Both the position numbers and the translations under genes were made by a program. From an uncultured Clostridia bacterium (lineage in GTDB: Bacteria; Bacillota; Clostridia; Lachnospirales; Anaerotignaceae), in contig CALWGC010000025.1 in the NCBI GenBank assembly GCA_944378105.1, positions 1 through 33,401 of the forward strand: a stretch of 33,401 nucleotides of DNA. The letters run 5' to 3'. The stretch's first letter is position 1, and the number at the start of each line of letters is the position of its first letter. Shown in pieces: positions 1-7,287 of this stretch. The notes beneath the pieces are model-generated. The model was not told the DNA's origin. It did not search any database and saw nothing but the letters and a program-made list of their open reading frames with translations.

Positions 1-14
1 CCTAATTTATTTTA

Positions 15-109
15 GTAATGCGGTCGCCAAACCTTTATTCTAAAATTATAATTAGGAGGTTTTGTATACTAAAGTATTTTATTTACCCCTAGTAAAACTA
101 GGGGTTTTG
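15..109 (+). mobile_element. Probable right-end/omega-RNA-like tail of an IS200/IS605 (TnpB) element
   Basis: Non-coding stretch beginning GTAATGCGGTCGCCAAACCT (15-34), followed by three hairpins: TTCTAA/TTAGGA (38-43, 52-57), ATACT/AGTAT (66-70, 73-77) and a perfect 9-bp stem ACCCCTAGT/ACTAGGGGT (85-93, 97-105), then TTTTG. The minus strand at the other window edge (33379 down to 33281) carries the same order of elements over almost the same length, beginning GTAATGCGTTGCCAAATCT. Short hairpin clusters of this kind are typical of the right end of IS200/IS605 elements, where the 3' part of the TnpB guide RNA lies. The tnpB gene itself would be left of the window and is not seen, so the family assignment is inference. 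Confidence 0.4.
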
Positions 110-130
110 TTAAGCTAAAGCACCCAATAA

Positions 131-180
131 GATGGCTGCAATCCTTTGTATATAAGGATTGCAGCCATCTTTGTTTTCTT
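131..180. terminator. Long hairpin, bidirectional terminator candidate
   Basis: A perfect 16-bp stem (131-146 paired with 154-169, 7-nt loop) sits between the LUD-domain gene and the left-edge element. On the plus strand it is followed by TTTGTTTTCTT, a fair U-tract. On the minus strand, downstream of the LUD gene, it is followed only by TTATTGGG, a weak one. It probably insulates the gene from the mobile-element end. Confidence 0.55.
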
Positions 181-218
181 AGGAAGCTGCGCCAAGGTGC
201 AGGCCAGTTTCTTTTTTC

Positions 219-857
219 TTAGAATCCCAATTCTTCTTCGGTCAGAATGATTTTGATTCTGTTTTTCACGCCAGAGTTTCTGGTGATATGAATATAGCTG
301 CAAATGCATCCTGGCGCATTGCAGTCATGGCAAGTACCATCCATGCGGCAAGGCGTTTTGATGTCAAACCGTGCTGCATTGATCGGCGAAGCCGTAGAAC
401 GAGCCCGTTTTACAGCCGATTCCAGGTCTTGACATACTTTGTTCAAGCTGGCAATAAACAACACGTTTTTCGGCCCAAAGGTGATGGCAGCCACACGGTT
501 ACCGGTACCGTCGATATTCACCAACTGGCCATCTTCCGAAATGGCATTGGGGCTTGCCAAATACCAGTCCATGAAAAAGGCCCGGCGAATGCCTTCTTGC
601 AATTTTTCTGGATCGGTGCAAGTATCCCGGTCAAACACGTCATAATTCCCTTCGATCAAACGCTTGGTTAAGCCCATGTCGCGAATGGTCATTGACCCAC
701 CCCAAGTCACAGAGCTGCCTTCCCCAATAAGTTCCAGCGCTTTTTCTGTTGCTTCGGCTGCTGTCTTGCAAAAATATGCTTCCATATTTCTGCGTTCAAA
801 ATTTTTGATTAACTTTTCTGCCAACATTTGGTTTCTCATTTCTTTTGGTGTTGCCAT
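219..857 (-). CDS. LUD-domain (DUF162) protein, LutC/YkgG-like
   Basis: A 212-residue single-domain LUD protein. Family members include LutC of the lactate-oxidation complex, but many stand-alone clostridial copies have no defined role. Visible family motifs are VTWGGSMTIRDMGL in the N-terminal half (about residue 50), NAISEDGQLVNIDGTGNR in the middle (about 105-122), and a cysteine-rich C-terminal stretch PCRMDGTCHDCNAPGCICSY (about 167-186). The five cysteines in that stretch could bind metal or a cluster, but this is not shown. The ATG at 857 is preceded by GAAGGAGG with about 10 nt spacing. The gene follows lysA by about 90 bp with no clear promoter or terminator between them, so read-through from lysA is likely. 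No lutA or lutB neighbour is present, so lactate use should not be assumed. Confidence 0.85.
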   Translation of the reverse strand: MATPKEMRNQMLAEKLIKNFERRNMEAYFCKTAAEATEKALELIGEGSSVTWGGSMTIRDMGLTKRLIEGNYDVFDRDTCTDPEKLQEGIRRAFFMDWYLASPNAISEDGQLVNIDGTGNRVAAITFGPKNVLFIASLNKVCQDLESAVKRARSTASPINAARFDIKTPCRMDGTCHDCNAPGCICSYIHITRNSGVKNRIKIILTEEELGF

Positions 858-948
858 CCTCTTGAGACCTCCTTCTCCTTTTTCCTTTTACCTGGCCGCC
901 CAGGACGCCTCTTACCCTAACAAGAAACGCCCCAAACAGCATTGTGTC

Positions 949-2214
949 TTATTTTTTCAAAGAAATCTGATGTCTGGTCAAGTCTGCAAAATCGTCTCTT
1001 TCCCGAATCAGCACCACTTCCCCGTTTTCCCGGATCAGCACTTCTGCCGGACGCAACCGACAGTTATAGTTGGAGCTCATGGCATGTCCATAGGCCCCGG
1101 CATCCAGCACGCAAAGGGTATCCCCCTCTTTGATTTCAGGCAGTGTGCGGTCTTTGGCCAAAATGTCACCGCTTTCGCAGATGTTGCCCACAATCGACAC
1201 CGTTTCTTCCTTCTCGCTTTTTTCTTCGCTGGCCCGGAAAATTTCCACGCCGTGATAACTATCATACATAATCGGCCGCTGTAATACGTTAAACCCAACG
1301 TCACAGCCCACAAACTTCTTGCCATGATTTTCTTTGACCGCATGGACTTGAGACAAAATCACGCTGCATTCTGCCGAAATATACCGGCCTGGCTCAATGC
1401 GGAAAGTGATTTCCCGTCCCGTTTCCTTGGCAAAGGCCTTCAGCGTTTCGTCCAAATGCTTGCCCAAATCTTCCAAGTCCAAAGGCGCTTCTCCGTCTTC
1501 TTTGTGATATGGAATCCCGAAACCGCCACCCATGTCAATAAACTGCAAATCGTCAAATTGTTTGGCAATTTCCAATAACGAAGCCACGCTTTGGGTAAAG
1601 GCCTTGCCGTCCATGAACAACGAACCAATGTGCTGGTTAATACCAATCAGTTTCAGATTGTATTTTTTCAAAATGGCCTTCACATCGTCCACTTTTTCTG
1701 CATCCACAGCAAATTTCGTTTTCTTCCCGGCCGTCACCACTTTTTCATGGTGCCCTGCCCCAACGCCAGGGTTAAACCGCACGGCCACTTCTCCCCCTGG
1801 GTTCAGTCTGCCGTACTGTTCCAACTGGGATAAGGAGTCCACGCTGGTAATGACGCCTTTTTCAATGGCAAAACGCATCTCTTCTTCCGATACGTTGTTA
1901 CAGATATAGAAAATTTCCTTTGGCGCAAATCCGGCCAAAAGCTCCATATGGATTTCGCCCGGGCTCATGGCGTCTACTTCCAGCCCTTCTTCTTTGACAA
2001 TCTCCAAAAATGCCAAGTTGCTGTTGGCCTTGGCCGAATAATCCACCACAAAATGCGGATACGTTACCAATCCCTTCAAATCCCGGCATCTTTGGCGTAA
2101 AATCCGCTCGTTGTAAACATAAAGCGGTGTCCCGTATTCTGCCGCCAACTTCGTTGGATCATTTCCTTGGAAAAAATCCAGTTGGTCGGTCACTTTTGTA
2201 TACACTTTTTGCAT
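949..2214 (-). CDS. lysA: Diaminopimelate decarboxylase
   Basis: A PLP enzyme of fold type III (alanine-racemase-like barrel) that decarboxylates meso-diaminopimelate to L-lysine, the last step of lysine synthesis, in the cytoplasm. The 421-residue length is normal. The PLP lysine lies in DYSAKAN (Lys62). Further conserved motifs are the HIGS stretch, the glycine-rich phosphate loop GGGFGIPY, EPGR, the CESGD motif that donates a catalytic cysteine across the dimer, and DAGAYGHAMSSNYN near the C-terminus. The ATG at 2214 has an AGGGGGT ribosome site at suitable distance. It has its own promoter inside the tail of the upstream Nudix gene. The LUD-domain gene follows downstream. The assignment is secure. 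Confidence 0.97.
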   Translation of the reverse strand: MQKVYTKVTDQLDFFQGNDPTKLAAEYGTPLYVYNERILRQRCRDLKGLVTYPHFVVDYSAKANSNLAFLEIVKEEGLEVDAMSPGEIHMELLAGFAPKEIFYICNNVSEEEMRFAIEKGVITSVDSLSQLEQYGRLNPGGEVAVRFNPGVGAGHHEKVVTAGKKTKFAVDAEKVDDVKAILKKYNLKLIGINQHIGSLFMDGKAFTQSVASLLEIAKQFDDLQFIDMGGGFGIPYHKEDGEAPLDLEDLGKHLDETLKAFAKETGREITFRIEPGRYISAECSVILSQVHAVKENHGKKFVGCDVGFNVLQRPIMYDSYHGVEIFRASEEKSEKEETVSIVGNICESGDILAKDRTLPEIKEGDTLCVLDAGAYGHAMSSNYNCRLRPAEVLIRENGEVVLIRERDDFADLTRHQISLKK

Positions 2215-2245
2215 GTTGCTACCCCCTAAAAAATTGATATGAAAA

Positions 2246-2274
2246 AATATATCATTTTTTTACCTTTTTTGCAA
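2246..2274 (-). promoter_or_regulatory. lysA promoter with palindrome over the -10
   Basis: The minus strand shows TTGCAA (2269-2274), a 17-bp spacer and TATATT (2246-2251). A small inverted repeat TGATAT/ATATCA (2235-2240, 2249-2254) overlaps the -10 box and could be an operator or an early transcript hairpin. The -35 box lies within the end of the Nudix coding sequence. Confidence 0.55.
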
Positions 2275-2814
2275 TACCCCTGCCTTGCGCTCCAAATACG
2301 CCCGATAGGCCAAAATCCCGGCCATGGTCTTCACATCTTGAATCTTTCCCGCAAAGATCATATCCATACATGCTTCCAGACTGTAAGATTCCAGCGTGAT
2401 AAACTCATCCGGGTCCGGATTTGCCTTGCCTTCTTTCAAATCCTCCGCAATATAAAACGCCACCTGCTCGGTGCAAAAGCCAATGGCCATATAGTATTGC
2501 CCCATATAGGTCATCTTTTGGGCAATCCATCCCGTCTCTTCTTCCAGTTCTCGCACCGCAGCCACTTCTGGGTCTTCGCCTTCTTCCAGCATCCCGGCCG
2601 GCACCTCCAATACCTCCTCGCCCACTGCATGGCGGTATTGCCGTACAAAAACCAGCTTTCCTTCGCCATCCACAGCCACAATGGCCGCCGCATTGCCCCG
2701 CAACACGTTTTCCCTCGTGGTCGTTTTGCCGTTTGGTAGCGTTATGGTATCCCGGTACACGTCCAGCACATGGCCTTTCAGCAAATGTTCGCTTTGCACC
2801 ACTTCGTAACTCAC
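2260..2814 (-). CDS. Nudix hydrolase, ADP-ribose pyrophosphatase type
   Basis: A 184-residue Nudix protein likely to hydrolyse ADP-ribose to AMP and ribose 5-phosphate. The Nudix box GX5EX7REUXEEXGU is intact from Gly74 (GMLEEGEDPEVAAV then RELEEETG), supplying the metal-binding glutamates. The N-terminal strand region ending in RQYRHAVGEEVLEVPAG is typical of the NudF/ADPRase subgroup, with RQYR being characteristic. The start is GTG at 2814, preceded by AAGGAGG with 8 nt spacing. It lies between the aminotransferase, from which it is separated by a terminator-like hairpin, and lysA, whose promoter overlaps its 3' end. The substrate is inferred from family resemblance only. Confidence 0.9.
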   Translation of the reverse strand: MSYEVVQSEHLLKGHVLDVYRDTITLPNGKTTTRENVLRGNAAAIVAVDGEGKLVFVRQYRHAVGEEVLEVPAGMLEEGEDPEVAAVRELEEETGWIAQKMTYMGQYYMAIGFCTEQVAFYIAEDLKEGKANPDPDEFITLESYSLEACMDMIFAGKIQDVKTMAGILAYRAYLERKAGVLQKR

Positions 2815-2833
2815 AAAAAAGCCTCCTTCGTCA

Positions 2834-2860
2834 AAAGAAAGGAGAACCTTCCGGCTCCCC
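2834..2860 (-). terminator. Terminator-like hairpin after the aminotransferase gene
   Basis: The minus strand can form GGGGAGCC/GGTTCTCC with a GGAA loop (2860-2841), including two G-U pairs, followed by TTTCTTTTG. It separates the aminotransferase stop (2872) from the Nudix ribosome site. Confidence 0.5.
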
Positions 2861-2871
2861 TCTCCCTTTTC

Positions 2872-4068
2872 TTATTGTAATTCTTTCACAAATCGTTCCA
2901 TCCGGTCCATCCCTTTTTGGATGCTTTCCATGGAAATGGCATAGGAAAGGCGTACATAGTCCGGCATGCCAAAATCGGAACAAGGCACCAACGCCACCAA
3001 TTCATGTTCCAAAATCAGTTTTGCAAAATCCGCAGCCGACTGGATGGTTTCTCCACGATAGCTTTTTCCAATGGTCTTTGAAATATCCACAAACAGATAG
3101 AAGGCGCCCTCTGGCTTCAACGCAGAAATCAGTGGAATGGCTTCTTCCCGTTCATAAATATAGTCACAACGTTTTTCAAATTCTTTGCGCATTTCTTCCA
3201 CACAATCCTGTGGCCCGTTCAATGCAGCCACCACTGCCTTTTGGGCAATCGAGTTGGGGTTAGAGGTCATGTGGCTTTGGATGGAAGAGATGGCCTTGGC
3301 CAAAGCCGGCGCACAGGCCGAATACCCAATTCTCCATCCCGTCATGGCATAACTTTTGGAAACGCCATTAATTACAATCGTTCTGTCGTAAATTTCTTTT
3401 CCCAAAGAAGCAATGGAAATATGTTTCTTTTCTTTATTGTAAATCAGTTTTTCGTAAATTTCGTCCGAGATGACAAACAAATCTTTTTCCATCGCAAACT
3501 GAGCAACCACCTGCAAATCTTCCATCGATGCAATCATACCCGTAGGGTTAGAAGGCGTTGTCACCACAATGGCCTTTGTTTTTTCTGTATAAACCGACTC
3601 CAGTTCTTCTCTGGTCAACATAAAGTTGTTTTCTTTTTTGGTGTAAACCAGTACCGGTTTGCCTCCGGCAATTTCCACCATGGCCGAATAGCTCAGCCAG
3701 AAAGGTGCCGGAATAATCACTTCGTCTCCTTCGTCCAAAATAGCCAAAAATGCGTTGCTCAAAGCATGCTTTGCGCCGTTGGAGACTACAATTTGTGCCG
3801 GTTCATAGTCCAAGCCGTTGTCTTCTTTCAGCTTTTTACAAATGGCCTTGCGCAGTTCCACCGTGCCCGCTGCCGGTGTGTATCTGGTGTCGCCGTTATG
3901 GATGGCCGCAATGCCTGCTTCGCAAATATGAGCCGGTGTATCAAAGTCCGGTTCCCCTGCCGAAAAGCTGACCACGTCTTTGCCAGCCGCCCGTAATTCT
4001 CCGGCCTTTGCCGTAATGGCCAAAGTGGACGATGGCTTGATTTGTTGTGCGCGTTTGGATAATTCCAT
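2872..4068 (-). CDS. PLP-dependent class I aminotransferase, probably aspartate aminotransferase
   Basis: A 398-residue fold-type-I aminotransferase most like the AspB/AspC-Ib group, which transfers amino groups between aspartate and 2-oxoglutarate. The PLP Schiff-base lysine is in NGVSKSYAMTGWRIGY (Lys238). Other markers are SFSAGEPDFDTP near residue 35, the NPTG motif around 174, SDEIYEKLIY near 201 and the C-terminal arginine stretch VRLSYAIS that binds the substrate carboxylate. The ATG at 4068 has a GAGGTGA site 7 nt upstream. A strong promoter overlaps the stop of the upstream dipeptidase gene, so it can be transcribed on its own. Substrate specificity cannot be settled from sequence, since related enzymes accept aromatic amino acids or alanine. 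Confidence 0.93.
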   Translation of the reverse strand: MELSKRAQQIKPSSTLAITAKAGELRAAGKDVVSFSAGEPDFDTPAHICEAGIAAIHNGDTRYTPAAGTVELRKAICKKLKEDNGLDYEPAQIVVSNGAKHALSNAFLAILDEGDEVIIPAPFWLSYSAMVEIAGGKPVLVYTKKENNFMLTREELESVYTEKTKAIVVTTPSNPTGMIASMEDLQVVAQFAMEKDLFVISDEIYEKLIYNKEKKHISIASLGKEIYDRTIVINGVSKSYAMTGWRIGYSACAPALAKAISSIQSHMTSNPNSIAQKAVVAALNGPQDCVEEMRKEFEKRCDYIYEREEAIPLISALKPEGAFYLFVDISKTIGKSYRGETIQSAADFAKLILEHELVALVPCSDFGMPDYVRLSYAISMESIQKGMDRMERFVKELQ

Positions 4069-4114
4069 GCTTCATTCACCTCAGTTAGAATATTACTCAT
4101 TCGTATTTTCCAAT

Positions 4115-4143
4115 ATTATATCCCAAAAATTGCGCTATTGCAA
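4115..4143 (-). promoter_or_regulatory. Promoter of the aminotransferase gene
   Basis: TTGCAA (4138-4143), exact 17-bp spacer, TATAAT (4115-4120) on the minus strand. The -35 box encodes the last two residues of the upstream dipeptidase, just before its TAG stop. Confidence 0.75.
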
Positions 4144-5076
4144 CTTTATTTCCCATACTTTCTCAAAAAGCTGCAGCATATTTCTTCGCATCACTTTCTC
4201 TGCCACCCGCGCCCCAAAGGCGCCTTTGATCCTCTGTTCCAACTGTAAATAGGCCTCTGCACCCGGTAAGTCCAGCGGCGTTGCCATAATGCCGTCAAAA
4301 TCGCATCCAAGCCCAATGAAGTCCTCGCCCATCACCCGCAGCATGTGCCGTAGATGGTCCAACACATCCTCCGTCTGAGCCACCCCTCTGCGGCTTAAAA
4401 ACGTGGGACACAAATTAAGCCCCGCCACGCCTTGGGCATTGGCAATGGCCTTCAACTGGGCATCGGTCAAATTTCGCTTCACATTGGTGCGCTTGCGGCT
4501 ATTGGAATGAGTGGCCAAAAACGGCCGCGTGGCCAAGTGGGCCACGTCCCAAAAACTGTCGTCGTTTAAATGGGAAACGTCCATCAAAATGCCCAGCCGC
4601 TCCATCTCCTGTAACATTTCCTTTCCCTTTTCCGTCAGCCCTCCTTCTTCCACACCGGCCCCACAGGCCAGTTCATTGGCTTCGTTCCAACAAAACGAGA
4701 GGATGCGCACCCCCTTTTGATGGAAATAAGTAAGCCGCTCCGTTTTTCCCTCCAGTGCATCTGACCCTTCCATGGTCAAAATAGCGCTGCAAAGACCTTC
4801 TTTTGCATTCTTTTCTATGTCCGCCACACAAAACGCCTGCCGAATGGTTTCCTTGTGCGCTTCCAATTCTCTCTGGAAAAAGTCGTATCTCTTCTCCCAT
4901 TCCAATAACGCCTGTCTGCGATAAGGCTCCGAAAGCCAAATGGCAAAACATTGCGCCACCGGCCCCACTGCCTTTAACTTTTTAAAATTCACCTGTAATG
5001 GCCCATCCGCCATCGAAACACCTTTGTCATACGCCGTCGTAATCGTATCACAATGGGCATCTACCATCGTCACCAT
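4135..5076 (-). CDS. Membrane-dipeptidase family (M19) dipeptidase
   Basis: A 313-residue peptidase of family M19 (renal dipeptidase type), a binuclear zinc enzyme that cleaves dipeptides. The metal ligands are visible: HxD in VDAHCDT near the N-terminus, the bridging glutamate in TMEGSD, the histidine pair in DVSHLNDDSF and ATHSNSR, and the aspartate motif GCDFDG. No signal peptide is seen, so it is likely cytoplasmic in spite of the family name. The ATG at 5076 is chosen because AGAGGTGA lies about 6 nt upstream; a GTG nine bases earlier overlaps the dedA stop. The 5-nt gap from dedA implies co-transcription and perhaps translational coupling. Its role is probably peptide or cell-wall dipeptide turnover. 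Confidence 0.92.
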   Translation of the reverse strand: MVTMVDAHCDTITTAYDKGVSMADGPLQVNFKKLKAVGPVAQCFAIWLSEPYRRQALLEWEKRYDFFQRELEAHKETIRQAFCVADIEKNAKEGLCSAILTMEGSDALEGKTERLTYFHQKGVRILSFCWNEANELACGAGVEEGGLTEKGKEMLQEMERLGILMDVSHLNDDSFWDVAHLATRPFLATHSNSRKRTNVKRNLTDAQLKAIANAQGVAGLNLCPTFLSRRGVAQTEDVLDHLRHMLRVMGEDFIGLGCDFDGIMATPLDLPGAEAYLQLEQRIKGAFGARVAEKVMRRNMLQLFEKVWEIKLQ

Positions 5077-5081
5077 TGCGC

Positions 5082-5666
5082 TCACCTCTGTTTTTTTCGT
5101 TTTTTACAAAAGAAGAACCCAATCAAAACAACCCCCACCGGTATCATCCATACCCCGTTTGCTTCCCCTTCCAGTATCGTTCCCGAAAGACCGCAAAAAT
5201 AGCCAATGGAAAAAAGCGCCGTGTTCCAAATCAGCGCTCCCACCGCACTGGAAAAAAGAAACGAGACAAACCGCATCTTGCCAAACCCCGCCGGAAACGA
5301 AATATACGTCCGTACCAGCGGCACCAGCCTTCCAAAACAAAGGGCCCATGGCCCGTATTGGTTCAGCATGTCTTCTGCCGCCCCCATGGCTTCTGCCACC
5401 GAGTCAAACCGCTTTCCAATCCCCAATAAAAAGGCGCCAAAAAAGCGGGCCACGCCATAACAAGCGCTGCACCCCACCATCGCCCCGAGCGTGGCCGCCA
5501 CAATGGCCAAAGGCAGACTCTTGCCCCCCACATACACTGCATATCCCAAAAACGGGAATAATACTTCGCTCGATATGGGAAAACAGCCGTATTCCAGTGC
5601 CGTCGCCAAAAATACGCCCCCATATCCCACCTGCTCCATCAAAGCCGAAAGAAATGATTGTAACAA
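5082..5666 (-). CDS. DedA-family membrane protein
   Basis: A 194-residue integral membrane protein of the DedA/VTT superfamily, members of which act as lipid carrier (undecaprenyl phosphate or phospholipid) translocases or affect proton-motive force. Family marks are LEYGCFPISSEVLFPFLGY in the first re-entrant region and FGRLVPLVRTYISFPAG in the second, which holds the conserved G-R-x-x-P-x-x-R core. The C-terminus is basic (CKKRKKQR). The best start is a TTG at 5666. Its AAGGAGG lies in the loop of an 11-bp hairpin (5669-5710) whose 3' arm fills the space before the start, so spacing is unusually long. An ATG at 5636 is the alternative. The dipeptidase gene follows after 5 nt. Confidence 0.85.
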   Translation of the reverse strand: MLQSFLSALMEQVGYGGVFLATALEYGCFPISSEVLFPFLGYAVYVGGKSLPLAIVAATLGAMVGCSACYGVARFFGAFLLGIGKRFDSVAEAMGAAEDMLNQYGPWALCFGRLVPLVRTYISFPAGFGKMRFVSFLFSSAVGALIWNTALFSIGYFCGLSGTILEGEANGVWMIPVGVVLIGFFFCKKRKKQR

Positions 5667-5668
5667 AA

Positions 5669-5710
5669 CCCGGTCTGCACCTCCTTTTTTCTATGCCTAT
5701 GCAAACCGGG
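5669..5710 (-). promoter_or_regulatory. Intercistronic hairpin holding the dedA ribosome site in its loop
   Basis: The arms TGCAGACCGGG (minus 5679-5669) and CCCGGTTTGCA (minus 5710-5700) pair over 11 bp with one G-U. The 20-nt loop (5680-5699) contains the AAGGAGG of dedA. The structure lies between the yifB stop and the dedA start and has no U-tract, so it is not a simple terminator. Confidence 0.5.
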
Positions 5711-5716
5711 ATTTCT

Positions 5717-7243
5717 TTAAAACCGATATTTTCGGTCCAAGTTTCGATATTGAATCACTTCTGCCAAATGGGAAACCAAAATCTCCTCCGACCCGTCCAA
5801 ATCTGCCACCGTCCTGGCTACTTTCAAAATCTTGTGGTATCCTCTGGCGCTCAGCTGCAACCGGTCAAAGGCCGTCTTTAACAAGGCCTGCTCCCTTTGC
5901 CCCAAGGGACAATACACCTCAATCAGTGCCGGTGTCAACTCGCTGTTATAAGAAATCCGCTCTGTTTCATACCGCTTTTTTTGGATTTCTTGTACCCGCA
6001 GCACTTCTTCTTTCATCTGCGCCGAGGACATGGAAGACCTGCTTTGCTGTAAATCTTCATACCCAATGGCCGCCGCCTCCACCTGAATGTCCATCCGGTC
6101 CAATAACGGCCCGCTGATCTTGCCGCTGTAACGGGAAATTTCGCTTGGCGTACAGTGGCACCGCTCTTCCCCAAAATATCCGCAAGGACAAGGGTTCATG
6201 GCCGCCACCAACATAAAATCCGAAGGATAGGTGATGGTGCCGTTGACTCTGGAAATGGTCACCCGTTTTTCTTCCAACGGCTGCCGCATAATTTCCAATG
6301 CACTGCGGCTAAATTCCGGCAATTCGTCCAAAAAAAGGGCGCCTTTGTGTGCCAAAGAAATCTCCCCCGGTTTTGGAATCCGCCCACCGCCGGTCAAGGC
6401 CGTTGCCGATATGGTGTGATGGGGGGAACGAAACGGCCGCTTGCGAATCAATGCATTTTTGTTGGATAATAACCCACTGACACTGTAAATTTTCGTTAAC
6501 TCAATACATTCTTCAAAGGTCAAATCCGGCAATATGGACGGCAACCGTTTGGCCAACATGGTCTTTCCCGATCCCGGCGGCCCCACCATCAGCAAATTGT
6601 GCCGTCCGGCCGCCGCAATCAGCATGGCCCGCTTCACTGTCTCTTGCCCCTTTACGTCGGCAAAATCCGGCATGGCCTCTTCTTCATCCAAATGCCCGGC
6701 CTGCCAATCCACCACACAGGGCGAAATCTGCTCCAGCCCGTTTAAGTGGTCCACCAGCGCCACCAAATCTTTCACGCCATACACCACGGCCCCTTGCACA
6801 AGCGCCGCTTCTTCCCGGTTTTCCTCCGGCACATAAAACTTGGTAATCCCTTCTTGAAAAGCGCTGTGTACCATGGATAATACTCCGTTGACTTTGCGCA
6901 CCGAGCCATCCAACGACAATTCCCCAATGATGAGCGCCCCCTTGAGCGTCTCCTCTGGCACCAACCCACAACAAGCCAAAATCCCCATGGCAATGGGTAA
7001 ATCATAAGATGCCCCTTCTTTTTTCAAATCTGCCGGTGCTAAATTAATGGTAATTCGCTTGCCCGGAAAGGTGTATCCGCTATTTTTGATGGCCGTGCGG
7101 ACTCGCTCTCTAGCCTCCTTGATGGCCGAATCCGGAAGTCCCGCCAGATCAATGGCCGGAATCCCCGTCCCAATGTCCACCTGCACTTCCACCAACACGC
7201 CGTCCACACCCAATATGCCACTGCTTAGCACCGTCGAAAGCAT
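5717..7243 (-). CDS. yifB: YifB-family Mg-chelatase-like AAA+ ATPase (ComM-like)
   Basis: A 508-residue protein of the YifB/ComM family. ComM is a hexameric helicase that promotes branch migration during natural transformation; in most Clostridia the role is unknown. Domain order is an N-terminal ribosomal-S5-like/ChlI region (GLPDSAIKEARERVR, about residue 40), a Mg-chelatase AAA+ core with Walker A GPPGSGKTMLAKR (about 216), Walker B region GALFLDELPEF, the four-cysteine-like stretch MNPCPCGYFGEERC, and a C-terminal Mg-chelatase domain with LSARGYHKILKVARTVADL. The ATG at 7243 is preferred because GAAGGGGCG lies upstream and family proteins begin MLSKVLS or similar; a GTG 24 nt earlier would place the ribosome site inside the coding sequence. 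It follows the spoIID-like gene closely. Confidence 0.93.
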   Translation of the reverse strand: MLSTVLSSGILGVDGVLVEVQVDIGTGIPAIDLAGLPDSAIKEARERVRTAIKNSGYTFPGKRITINLAPADLKKEGASYDLPIAMGILACCGLVPEETLKGALIIGELSLDGSVRKVNGVLSMVHSAFQEGITKFYVPEENREEAALVQGAVVYGVKDLVALVDHLNGLEQISPCVVDWQAGHLDEEEAMPDFADVKGQETVKRAMLIAAAGRHNLLMVGPPGSGKTMLAKRLPSILPDLTFEECIELTKIYSVSGLLSNKNALIRKRPFRSPHHTISATALTGGGRIPKPGEISLAHKGALFLDELPEFSRSALEIMRQPLEEKRVTISRVNGTITYPSDFMLVAAMNPCPCGYFGEERCHCTPSEISRYSGKISGPLLDRMDIQVEAAAIGYEDLQQSRSSMSSAQMKEEVLRVQEIQKKRYETERISYNSELTPALIEVYCPLGQREQALLKTAFDRLQLSARGYHKILKVARTVADLDGSEEILVSHLAEVIQYRNLDRKYRF

Positions 7244-7287
7244 ACGCAACGCCCCTTCTTTTGTCACAAATCGTTACCTTTATTTTA

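Noticed and set aside
664..1284. Long plus-strand frame opposite the LUD gene and lysA
   Set aside because: Shadow of two well-supported minus-strand genes; no conserved motif and no ribosome site.
4940..5881. 313-codon plus-strand frame rich in Pro, Lys and Ser
   Set aside because: It lies antisense to the dipeptidase, DedA and YifB genes and its low-complexity composition is what antisense reading of those codons gives.
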